Shown in pieces: positions 16,343 through 23,916 of a stretch of 43,676 nt of DNA. The translations under genes and the position numbers were made by a program. Below the pieces are notes generated by a model. That model was not told the DNA's origin. It searched no databases and was given only the letters and a program-made list of their open reading frames with translations. Position 1 is the first letter of the stretch. Each line of letters starts with the position of its first letter. The stretch comes from Gammaproteobacteria bacterium (GTDB lineage: Bacteria > Pseudomonadota > Gammaproteobacteria > HK1): positions 1-43,676 of the forward strand of contig JAJDXW010000196.1 in the NCBI GenBank assembly GCA_022823045.1. Direction: 5' to 3'.

Positions 16343-17167
16343 ATGAGCCACAGACTCGACGGTGAGATTGCGCTGGACCTCGACGGGCTGAGCTACCGTG
16401 CCCCGAGTGGCGCCGTGCTGCTGGACGCGGTCACGCTGCATCTGCTTCCGGGCGAGATCCTCGCCGTAGTTGGTCTGAACGGCGCGGGCAAGAGCACGCT
16501 GATCCGGTTGCTGGCGGGTCTGATGGCGCCGTCGGCGGGGACGATCGAGCTCGAGGGCCGCTCCTACGCGACGCTCTCCAGCGCCGAGCGGGCCCGTCGG
16601 ATCGCCTATGTCGGCCAGCACGACGATGCCGACGGACGGTTGCTGTTGCACCACTATGTTGCCCTGGGCACGCTGCCCCATCGCGCCCTGCTGTCCGCCG
16701 CCGAAGTCGATGACCGGGTCGACGACGCGCTGCACCAGGTGGGGCTGGCTGCGAATGCCGGGGCACGGCTGGATCAGTTGTCGGGCGGCGAGCGCCAGCG
16801 GGCCAAGTTCGCCCGCGCCATCTGCCAGGCGCCGAGCTTGTTGCTGCTGGACGAGCCGACGAACCATCTCGACCCCGCCGCCAAGGGCGCGCTGCTGTCC
16901 GCCGCCATGCGGCTGGGGATCACGGTGGTGACCGCCCTGCACGAGCTGACCCTCATCGAGGCCTTCGCCACCCATGTCGCGGTGCTCCAGCAGGGGCGAT
17001 TGGCCGCCCATGGCCACCCCGCCGAGATCTTCACGCCCGACACGGTGCAGGAGATCTTCGGTGTTCACCTGTACCGGCTGGCACACCCGCACGAACCGCG
17101 AATCCTGCCATCGCTGGACATCGCGATCGGCGATCACGCCGACTTCGCTCCCGAAAATCGAACCTGA
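16343..17167 (+). CDS. FecCD-type ABC importer, ATPase subunit
   Basis: This 274-residue ATPase is of the siderophore/heme/cobalamin (FecE/BtuD/HmuV) class. It has Walker A GLNGAGKS (44-51), signature LSGGE (146-150), Walker B LLLLDEPTNHLD (166-177) and H-loop ALHE. It is the first gene of a three-gene importer operon (ATPase, binding protein, permease) on the plus strand. ATG at 16343 is preferred over the GTG at 16313 because it follows a GACGCAG stretch and matches family length. A degenerate Zur box upstream suggests control by zinc. Leucine use is mainly CTG as in the rest of the island. Confidence 0.9.
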   Translation: MSHRLDGEIALDLDGLSYRAPSGAVLLDAVTLHLLPGEILAVVGLNGAGKSTLIRLLAGLMAPSAGTIELEGRSYATLSSAERARRIAYVGQHDDADGRLLLHHYVALGTLPHRALLSAAEVDDRVDDALHQVGLAANAGARLDQLSGGERQRAKFARAICQAPSLLLLDEPTNHLDPAAKGALLSAAMRLGITVVTALHELTLIEAFATHVAVLQQGRLAAHGHPAEIFTPDTVQEIFGVHLYRLAHPHEPRILPSLDIAIGDHADFAPENRT

Positions 17168-17179
17168 AAGGTATACGAC

Positions 17180-18142
17180 ATGACCTACCGACCGATGGTG
17201 CGCGCCTTCGCCGGCGTCGCCGCTGCCCTGATGTTCGGTTCCGCGCAGGCCGAGCCCGTCACCGTCGACAATTGCGGCATGCCGCTGACCTTCGACACGA
17301 CGCCCGAACGCATGGTCGTGCATGACATCAACATGTCCGAGATGGCCTTTGCCCTCGGCCTGCAGGACAGGATGGTCGGCGTGACCGGCATCAGTGGCTG
17401 GTACAAGACCACGCCGAGTTTCGATGAGACACGAGGCTCAATCCCGGAGCTGGCGCCGAAGTACCCAACCATCGAGAACCTGGTCGCGGCAACGCCGGAC
17501 CTGTTCTTTGCCGGCTGGTACTACGGCATGCGGCCGGGCGGGGACGTGACGCCCGAGACGCTGGCGCCGCATGGGATCACGACCCTGATCCTGACCGAAA
17601 GCTGTGTCCACCTGGACAAGTCCCGGCCCCCCGCGTCGCTGGATCTGCTGTACGCGGATATGGAACGCCTGGGCAAGATCTTCGGCAAGGACGCGGAAGC
17701 CGCCGCGCTTGTCGCCGGCTGGAAAGCCAGGGTGGCCGAGATCAAGGCCGCGGTGGGCGACGTTTCCGGCACGCGGGTGTTCCTGTACGACTCGGGTGAT
17801 GACAAGCCGTTCACCGCGGGCAAGTTCGCCATGCCGACCGCGATGATCGAAGCGCTCGGGGCCGTCAACATCACCGCCGACATGGAAACAAGCTGGGGGA
17901 CCACCTCGTGGGAGGCGGTGGCCGCCGCGGACCCCGAGTTCCTGATCCTGCTGGATTACCAATCCGGCGGGGGCGCGGCCGATCTGCTCGCGCTCCTTGA
18001 GTCGCATCCGGTGATGAAGCACGCTACCGCGGTCAAGAACAAGGCCTATGTGCCACTCCGCTACGAAGAGCTGACGCCGGGTCCGGCGATCATCGAAGCG
18101 ATGGCCAAGATGGCCGAGGCCATGAACAGCGTCTTGAACTGA
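17180..18142 (+). CDS. FecCD-type ABC importer, periplasmic binding protein
   Basis: This 320-residue protein has a signal peptide (1-24, ending SAQA-EP) and a BtuF/FecB-type two-lobe fold. Recognisable pieces are RMVVHDINMSEMAFALG, DRMVGVTGI, PTIENLVAATPDLFFAG and WEAVAAADPEFLILL. It binds the transported compound outside the inner membrane. GAAAGG lies eight bases before the ATG, and the upstream ATPase ends 12 bases before. Substrate cannot be read directly. Iron-siderophore, cobalamin, heme or a zinc-binding metallophore are all possible; context with Zur and ZnuABC favours a zinc-related ligand, by inference only. Confidence 0.9.
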   Translation: MTYRPMVRAFAGVAAALMFGSAQAEPVTVDNCGMPLTFDTTPERMVVHDINMSEMAFALGLQDRMVGVTGISGWYKTTPSFDETRGSIPELAPKYPTIENLVAATPDLFFAGWYYGMRPGGDVTPETLAPHGITTLILTESCVHLDKSRPPASLDLLYADMERLGKIFGKDAEAAALVAGWKARVAEIKAAVGDVSGTRVFLYDSGDDKPFTAGKFAMPTAMIEALGAVNITADMETSWGTTSWEAVAAADPEFLILLDYQSGGGAADLLALLESHPVMKHATAVKNKAYVPLRYEELTPGPAIIEAMAKMAEAMNSVLN

Positions 18143-18160
18143 TCCGTCGGCAACCCCGCA

Positions 18161-19144
18161 ATGCGGCTCGCCGGCGTCCTCGCGCTCGGTCTGGCGGGGG
18201 TATTCGGGCTGCTGCTGATCGCGGTGGCCGTCGGCTCGACCCAGCTCGGCCTCGCTCGGGTCGTCGGCGTGGTGCTGGCCGGTCCCGGCCCCGAGCCGAT
18301 CAGCCGGATCGTGTTCGATCTGCGGCTGCCGCGTGCGCTGTTGGCGGTGATCGTCGGTGCCGGTCTCGGAATGGTCGGGGCCGTGCTGCAGACCCTGACC
18401 CGTAACGACCTGGCCGACCCGTTCCTGTTCGGGCTGTCGTCCGGCGCGGCGGCGGGCGCGGTGGTGGTGATCACGGTCACCGGCAACGTGCTCGGCTTCT
18501 GGACGCTGCCGGCGGCGGCGTTCGCCGGCGGTCTCATCGCCTCGCTGATCGTGCTCGGCCTGTTTGGCCGGTTGGCACGGCAGGGGGCCAGCCAGATGGT
18601 GCTGGCCGGCCTGGCGGTCTCGTTCCTGTTCCTGTCGCTGACGTACTATCTCATCTTCGCTGGCGACCAGCGCGCGGCCCATTCCGTGTTGTTCTGGACG
18701 CTGGGCGGGCTGGGCCTTGCGAATTGGGAGGTGCTGCCCATTGCGGCGGCCGGGCTGGCGGCAATCGGCGCCCTCGTGGTGGTCGCTCACCGGTCCCTGG
18801 ATGCGTTGCTGGCCGGCGACGACGCCGCGGTCACCTTGGGTGTGAACGTCACCCGCTTTCGGCAGTTGACCTTCCTGGTCTGTGCCTTTGCGACCGCCAG
18901 CTTTGTCGCGCTGAGCGGCGTGATCGGCTTCATCGGCTTGATGGTGCCCCATCTCGCGCGTGGTCTCGTCGGCCCGCTGCATGGCGCGCTGATGCTGACC
19001 TCGGCCGTGATCGGCGCCGCCCTGCTGCTGTCCAGCGATATCGCCGCGCGCACGCTGCTGGCCCCGCAGGAATTGCCGATCGGCGTGCTGACCACCTCGA
19101 TCGGCGCGGTGTTCGTGCTGTTCCTGGTGCGCCGGACGCCGTGA
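18161..19144 (+). CDS. FecCD-type ABC importer, membrane permease
   Basis: This 327-residue permease of the FecCD/BtuC family has about ten transmembrane segments and the typical blocks RLPRALLAVIVGAGLGMVGA, LQTLTRNDLADPFLFGLSSGA, AVTLGVNVTRFRQL, GVIGFIGLMVPHLAR and PQELPIGVLTTSIGAVFVLFLV. It closes the three-gene operon, 18 bases after the binding protein. It ends 31 bases before the convergent SRPBCC gene, where codon preference switches back to CTC for leucine. No TonB-dependent receptor gene is in the window. Confidence 0.92.
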   Translation: MRLAGVLALGLAGVFGLLLIAVAVGSTQLGLARVVGVVLAGPGPEPISRIVFDLRLPRALLAVIVGAGLGMVGAVLQTLTRNDLADPFLFGLSSGAAAGAVVVITVTGNVLGFWTLPAAAFAGGLIASLIVLGLFGRLARQGASQMVLAGLAVSFLFLSLTYYLIFAGDQRAAHSVLFWTLGGLGLANWEVLPIAAAGLAAIGALVVVAHRSLDALLAGDDAAVTLGVNVTRFRQLTFLVCAFATASFVALSGVIGFIGLMVPHLARGLVGPLHGALMLTSAVIGAALLLSSDIAARTLLAPQELPIGVLTTSIGAVFVLFLVRRTP

Positions 19145-19175
19145 CGGCGCCCGGAGCAGCCTGCTTCGCAGCCCT

Positions 19176-19709
19176 CTACGCCCGGTCAGAGTAGAGGGGG
19201 TTCGTGCCGAACTGGTCCTTGACCACTGCCTTCCCGGTCGTCGCGAAGAACTTGACGCCCGCGACGACGCACTCGAGATAGTGCTGGAGCACTTCGCCGA
19301 AGAGGCGCTCCTGGTAGGCGCGTTTCTTCTCGTCGCTGAGATCCGACTTGAGCAAGGGAACGACTTCAATCGAGAAGCGGCAGGTCCGCCGAGAGGTCGG
19401 CTCGATTCTCCACCGCACCCGCGCGGTCTGATTGGGCGGATCGCCGAGCTCGATGTCGTAGCCGACGCCCTCCTGCCAGGACACGAAGTTCCGCTGGTAG
19501 CGAATGCCGCTGTAGTAGGTGATGGAGTCCCGCGAGCCGGTTCCGGGCCATCGTTCCACTTCCGTCGCCGCGCAGAAAGGGTGACAGCGCGCGAGGTTTC
19601 CCGGTTCGGCGATGACCGCCCACACTTCGCTGGCCGGGACGTCGATCCCGACCGTGGCTTGCAACGGCCTACCCTGCTCCAGGCACTCATTGGCATGCCT
19701 TCGTTTCAT
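19176..19709 (-). CDS. SRPBCC (START-like) superfamily protein
   Basis: This 177-residue protein resembles polyketide cyclase/dehydrase-type SRPBCC proteins: an early ATVGIDVPASEVWAVIAEPGNLARCHPF block with the expected strand-helix start, a central strand-rich region and a C-terminal helix (LFGEVLQHYLECVVAGVKFF). The fold binds hydrophobic ligands in a deep pocket. The ATG at 19709 is chosen because GGAGC lies six bases upstream and it overlaps the stop of the dioxygenase gene as TGATG; an in-frame ATG twelve bases earlier is possible. It is the last gene of an operon with the dioxygenase and MFS exporter, so its ligand may be the compound they handle. Confidence 0.75.
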   Translation of the reverse strand: MKRRHANECLEQGRPLQATVGIDVPASEVWAVIAEPGNLARCHPFCAATEVERWPGTGSRDSITYYSGIRYQRNFVSWQEGVGYDIELGDPPNQTARVRWRIEPTSRRTCRFSIEVVPLLKSDLSDEKKRAYQERLFGEVLQHYLECVVAGVKFFATTGKAVVKDQFGTNPLYSDRA

Positions 19710-20587
19710 CACGTGCTCCATTCCGCGTGCTCGGCCGCCTCGGCGATGTCCGCCGGGGTCGGGCCGCCCTTTCTGAGGTATGCGCGGCCGATGTCCTCGA
19801 CGCCCTTGTAGGCATACGGGTCTTCGCCGCTCACCATGATGATGTCGCGGTAGTCGCGGGTCGTCGGCCCGCGGGTCACCTGGTCCCACGGCAGCAGCGA
19901 CTCCGCGCTCAGGTACACGAACTGGACCGAACGCCGGAAGCTCGACTCGGACCGGTTCGGGTACGAGCCGTGGAGGAGGTAGCCGTTGAAGAACACGACG
20001 GAGCCGGCTTCGAGCTCGACCGCGACGGCGTCTTCCGGCGCGTACGGGAACCCGAAGGCTTCCTCGGCCCGGTCCAGACCCGGATTGTGGTGCCGGCGCA
20101 TCGGATAGAGCACGCCCGCCCGATGCGAGCCGGGGAGGAGGTGCAGGCAGCCGTTCTCGACGGTGGCATCGTCGAGCGCGATCCAGGCGGTGGTGATCGA
20201 GCGGTCCCGGCTCGGGATGAAGAACTCGTCCTGGTGCCACGCGTTCCCGGGCTCGCCGGGCGACTTGATGAAGAGCACCGAGTGCGCGCACTTGACGTTG
20301 GGCCCGATGAGGGCGCGGGTCACGTCGACGAGCCGCTCGTCGTGCAGCAGGCGTCTGAATGCGGGCGAGAGCTTGTGGGCGACGTGGCACGCGATGTAGC
20401 GGCGGAGGACCGCTTCGTCCGGGTCGCGCGCGGACGCGGGCTCGAGCCCGTCGAGGGGCCCGAGCTCGCCGCGGCAGATCCGGGTCGTCTCGGCGAGGAG
20501 CGACTCGACCTCGGCGCGCGGGAACGCGTCGCGGACGACGACGTAGCCGTCCTCGGCATAGTCGCTGGCGATCACCGTGCCTTGCAT
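19709..20587 (-). CDS. Phytanoyl-CoA dioxygenase (PhyH) family protein
   Basis: This 292-residue Fe(II)/2-oxoglutarate oxygenase has the iron triad H118-x-D120 (NAWHQDEFF) and H206 (LLHGSYPN), with the 2-oxoglutarate-binding Arg following at about 218 (SSFRRSVQF). The N-terminal DYAEDGYVVVRDAF is typical of the family. The start at 20587 has GGAG eight bases upstream. It is 61 bases after the MFS gene and coupled to the SRPBCC gene. Substrates of bacterial members are usually small natural products rather than phytanoyl-CoA. Confidence 0.9.
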   Translation of the reverse strand: MQGTVIASDYAEDGYVVVRDAFPRAEVESLLAETTRICRGELGPLDGLEPASARDPDEAVLRRYIACHVAHKLSPAFRRLLHDERLVDVTRALIGPNVKCAHSVLFIKSPGEPGNAWHQDEFFIPSRDRSITTAWIALDDATVENGCLHLLPGSHRAGVLYPMRRHHNPGLDRAEEAFGFPYAPEDAVAVELEAGSVVFFNGYLLHGSYPNRSESSFRRSVQFVYLSAESLLPWDQVTRGPTTRDYRDIIMVSGEDPYAYKGVEDIGRAYLRKGGPTPADIAEAAEHAEWST

Positions 20588-20648
20588 CGTGCTCGCTCCG
20601 ACAAGCGGACCGCGAACAAGATACGCCGTTCCCCCGTGCCGGTGCACG

Positions 20649-22256
20649 TCAGTCCTGCTCTTCGGTCGCGCGACGGACCGGCGCGGCTTCTCCCCGCCCG
20701 GTCATGCCCGGCCGTTCAGACCGTCGGCTCGACGGAGAGCGAGCGAGGCGAGGGGCGTTGATGAGGGCGCTGAAGCGCCACGCGAGGAGATTGCCGAGGA
20801 GCGCCGGCGGCACGAACCCGGCGAACAGCCACACCGCCGCCATCCGGAACTCTTCGGCCTGGGTCAACCGCTCGAAGCCGAGCGCGCCGGCGATGATGCC
20901 GGTGAGCGCGGCGCCGAGCGCGAATGCGGTCTGTTGGGCGCTTGGCAGCATGGAGCCCGCCCGCGCCCGATCCTCGCCGCTCGCGTTCGCGACGACGCGC
21001 TTGATGACGTAGCCCCAGATCATGCCGAACCCGGCGGTGCCGAGGAACGCCGACGCGACGACGAGCCAGAGCGGACCCTGGGGCACGAACCACGCCTGGG
21101 CCGCGAGACCGGCGAGGAAGAGCGCGCTGCCGAGCCGAATCAGTCCGCCTTCGCGCGCCGGGGCGAGCCCCGAAAGAAAGAACGCGCCCGCGGTCCAGCC
21201 GATCGACTCGGTCACGATGACGAAGCCGGCCTCGAGCGGTGTCAGGTGATAGAGCCGGATGAGCAGAATCGGGCCGTACACGACGAAGGACATCATGCAA
21301 AGGCAGAGGAGGAACGTCATCGCGATGCCGCAGCCGACTGGATGGCGGAGGTCGGTGGCGTGGCTCGGCAGGAGTCGTGACCGGCCCGCGCCCTCCGCGG
21401 AATCGCGCGCGGCGAACTGCCACAGGCAAAGGCACCCCACTGCAAGGAGCGCGGCGGCCACGGCGACCGAGCGGACCGCGCCCGCGGACGAGATCGCGAG
21501 GATCGCCCCGGCGACGAGCGCAAGGCGCGCGGCCGGAACCGGACGCGCCTCGAGCACCGCGTCCGAATCGGCTCGCGCGAGCAGGGGATGGACCAGCGCG
21601 GCGAGGACGAGACCCTGGAGCGCGAACGACCAGAACGCGAACCGCCACAGGCCGGCGGTGGCGAACGCCCCGCCGATGAGCGGCCCGCACAGGGCCGACA
21701 TCATCCACACCACCGAGAGGCACGCGACGATCCGCGGCACGAGCCGATTCGGGAAGAAGCGGTCCTGGGCGACGTAGACGAGGGCGACGAGCGCGCCGCC
21801 GCCGAGCCCCTGCACGGTGCGTCCCGCGAGCAGCACCGGCATCGCCGGCGCGCTCGCGCAGATGACGCAGCCGAGCGTATACACCAGGGTTGCGACCAGC
21901 ATGGTGCGGTGAAGGCCGTGCCCGGCGACGAACGCGCTCACCGCCGTCGCGGCCACGATCGAGCCCATGAGATACAGGGCGAACGCCCAACTGATGAGGC
22001 GCAGGCCGCCGATGTCGCCGACCGCCTCCGGCATCGTGGTCGCGGCCAGCATCGTGTTGGCGGCGTGGAGCCAGATGGCGAGGCACAACACGAGGAGCCG
22101 GGGAAGGTGCTCCCGCGTCAGCACCTCGCGCCAGCCGACCCGCGGGCGCTCCGGCGATGCGGGGTCGGGCGGGGGCACGCGCGCGCTCGAGGGCGGGGGC
22201 AGGGGCGCGGACCTGGACGGAGAGGTGGTCCGGGGCGCGTCTGCGTCTTCGTGCAT
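20649..22256 (-). CDS. MFS exporter, DHA2-like, under SoxR control
   Basis: This 535-residue inner-membrane drug/proton antiporter-type transporter has 12-14 hydrophobic segments, with an early LHAANTMLAATTMPEAVGDIGG and the motif LLAGRTVQGLGGGALVALVYVAQDRF seen in EmrB-like exporters. A cytoplasmic proline-rich N-terminus (about 45 residues) precedes the first segment. The frame is open to an ATG at 22304, but that codon forms part of the -10 box of the SoxR-type promoter, so the ATG at 22256 is taken as the true start, giving a leader of about 40 bases. It heads the operon with the PhyH and SRPBCC genes. Confidence 0.88.
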   Translation of the reverse strand: MHEDADAPRTTSPSRSAPLPPPSSARVPPPDPASPERPRVGWREVLTREHLPRLLVLCLAIWLHAANTMLAATTMPEAVGDIGGLRLISWAFALYLMGSIVAATAVSAFVAGHGLHRTMLVATLVYTLGCVICASAPAMPVLLAGRTVQGLGGGALVALVYVAQDRFFPNRLVPRIVACLSVVWMMSALCGPLIGGAFATAGLWRFAFWSFALQGLVLAALVHPLLARADSDAVLEARPVPAARLALVAGAILAISSAGAVRSVAVAAALLAVGCLCLWQFAARDSAEGAGRSRLLPSHATDLRHPVGCGIAMTFLLCLCMMSFVVYGPILLIRLYHLTPLEAGFVIVTESIGWTAGAFFLSGLAPAREGGLIRLGSALFLAGLAAQAWFVPQGPLWLVVASAFLGTAGFGMIWGYVIKRVVANASGEDRARAGSMLPSAQQTAFALGAALTGIIAGALGFERLTQAEEFRMAAVWLFAGFVPPALLGNLLAWRFSALINAPRLARSPSSRRSERPGMTGRGEAAPVRRATEEQD

Positions 22257-22302
22257 GACGGAATTCCATTGCCGCGAGCGGGGTTGAACCGTGTCCGGGG
22301 CC

Positions 22303-22333
22303 ATGCTAAAACTTCAAGTAATGTTGAAGTCAA
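22303..22333 (-). promoter_or_regulatory. SoxR box in a 19-bp-spacer promoter
   Basis: CTTCAAGTAATGTTGAAG (22312-22329) is a perfect 6-6-6 palindrome closely resembling the E. coli soxS SoxR box. On the minus strand it sits between -35 TTGACT (22333-22328) and -10 TAGCAT (22308-22303), separated by 19 bases. An over-long spacer with a centred palindrome is the hallmark of MerR-family activated promoters, here driving the MFS operon. Confidence 0.85.
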
Positions 22334-22355
22334 CCCCACCAGCATCGTGAGCCCC

Positions 22356-22853
22356 ATGGGCGCCGCGCGGCGTCAGAAGGTCACCTTGTCGATCGGCGAG
22401 GTCGCCCGCAGGACGGGCGTCAACACGTCGGCGCTTCGCTTCTACGAGGACAAGGCGCTCATCGGCTCGATCCGGACGGCGGGGAACCAGCGGTGCTACA
22501 CGCGCGACGTGATCCGGCGGGTCTCCTTCATTCGGGCCGCGAAGCGGGTGGGCCTGTCGCTCGAGGAGATCCGCGCGGTTCTCGCCGATCTGCCCGAGGG
22601 CCGCACGCCGACCCGCGCGGACTGGCACGATCTCGCGACGCGATGGAAGCCGTGGCTCGACGAACGGATCGCCGCCCTCGAGCGAATCCGGGACCAGCTT
22701 TCTTCGTGCATCGGTTGCGGGTGCCTGTCCCTCGACCAGTGCGCCCTCTACAACCCCGATGACGTGGCCGGGCGTCTCGGCGCCGGGCCGCGCTACCTGA
22801 TGGGCGACACTTGTGGCCACGTGACTCGAACGCCAACCGGAGAACCCCCATGA
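22356..22853 (+). CDS. soxR: Redox-sensing transcriptional activator SoxR
   Basis: This 165-residue MerR-family regulator has an N-terminal winged-helix (LSIGEVARRTGVNTSALRFYEDKALIGSIRTAGNQRCY), a dimerisation helix, and the diagnostic [2Fe-2S] motif C118-x2-C121-x-C123-x5-C129 (CIGCGCLSLDQC). The cluster is oxidised by redox-cycling compounds, which switches on the divergent promoter. The ATG at 22356 is used; a GTG nine bases upstream is possible. Its stop overlaps the next start (ATGA), tying it to the ureohydrolase gene. The nearby SoxR box and exporter operon fit the arrangement seen outside enterics, where SoxR controls exporters and oxygenases directly. Confidence 0.95.
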   Translation: MGAARRQKVTLSIGEVARRTGVNTSALRFYEDKALIGSIRTAGNQRCYTRDVIRRVSFIRAAKRVGLSLEEIRAVLADLPEGRTPTRADWHDLATRWKPWLDERIAALERIRDQLSSCIGCGCLSLDQCALYNPDDVAGRLGAGPRYLMGDTCGHVTRTPTGEPP

Positions 22854-23866
22854 CCTCGAGCAGCCGCCGCTCCGGAATCAAGCTCAACCGGCCGTTCGTC
22901 GGAATCCCCTCGTTCCTGCGGGCGCGGATCGAAACGGACCTCGACGCGCTCGACGCCGACATCGCCGTCTACGGGGTTCCTTTCGACGAAGGCTCGCCGT
23001 TCCTCGCGGGCTCGCGCATGGGGCCGCGCTCCATTCGGGAGCATTCCCTTCGCTTCGCCGCCTCCGACGCCGGGTTCCACGACCCGGAGACCGGGCGCAC
23101 CTACCTCGCCCACGAGATGACGAACCGGACCATCGCCGACGTCGGCGACGTCGACGTGTGGCCCACCGACGTGAAGAGCACGTTCGACAACGCGACCGAC
23201 CTAACCAGGGCGGTCCTCGCCCGGGGGGCGCTGCCGGTGGTCCTTGGCGGCGACCACTCGGTCACCTACCCGATTGTCAGGGGGTACGAGGAGGAAGAGC
23301 CGCTGCACGTCATCCACTTCGACGCCCACATCGACTACGCGCCGTTCATCCATGATCTTCGCTTCACCAACACCCACACGTTCCGCCACATCACTCCGAT
23401 GCGGCACGTGCTGAGCCTCGCCCAGGTCGGGATCCGAAGCCTCCGGAGCGCGGGATCGGAGATCCGGGACTCGATCGACGACGGCAACCGGGTGATGACG
23501 ATGGGCGAGTTCCACGCCGTGGGCCCGAAGGGCGTCGCCGAGGTGGTGCCGCGCGATGCGCGCACCTACGTGAGCATCGACATCGACGTCCTCGACCTGC
23601 CGCTCATCCCGGGGTGCGTGTCGGCCGAGCCGAACGGGATGAGCTACGCGGAGCTGCGCGACACCCTCGCCGCCATCGCCGAGCACTGCGAGGTGGTCGG
23701 TCTCGACCTCGTGGAGGTGAACCCGACCCTCGACGTGGGGACCGGCATCACCTCCTACCTCGCCGCACACACCGTGCTCGAGTTCCTCGGCAACGTCTGC
23801 CGGCAGCCCCGGTGGGAGCGGCACCGAGAGGCCCGCGCCGCGGCACGCGGCCCTGCCGCGCGCTGA
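22850..23866 (+). CDS. Ureohydrolase (arginase/agmatinase) family protein
   Basis: This 338-residue binuclear manganese hydrolase has all metal ligands visible: GGDHS with H136, FDAHIDY with D158, H160 and D162, and SIDIDVLD with D244 and D246. It hydrolyses a guanidino compound to urea and an amine; agmatine is the usual guess, but guanidinobutyrate, guanidinopropionate or others fit equally. The usual DPxxxPG after the last motif reads DLPLIPG. GGAG lies eight bases before the ATG, which overlaps the soxR stop. Confidence 0.93.
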   Translation: MTSSSRRSGIKLNRPFVGIPSFLRARIETDLDALDADIAVYGVPFDEGSPFLAGSRMGPRSIREHSLRFAASDAGFHDPETGRTYLAHEMTNRTIADVGDVDVWPTDVKSTFDNATDLTRAVLARGALPVVLGGDHSVTYPIVRGYEEEEPLHVIHFDAHIDYAPFIHDLRFTNTHTFRHITPMRHVLSLAQVGIRSLRSAGSEIRDSIDDGNRVMTMGEFHAVGPKGVAEVVPRDARTYVSIDIDVLDLPLIPGCVSAEPNGMSYAELRDTLAAIAEHCEVVGLDLVEVNPTLDVGTGITSYLAAHTVLEFLGNVCRQPRWERHREARAAARGPAAR

Positions 23867-23916
23867 CCGGCCGACCGGCCGGAGGGCGGAAGGCCGGAGC
23901 ACTGGAGGGACGCTTC

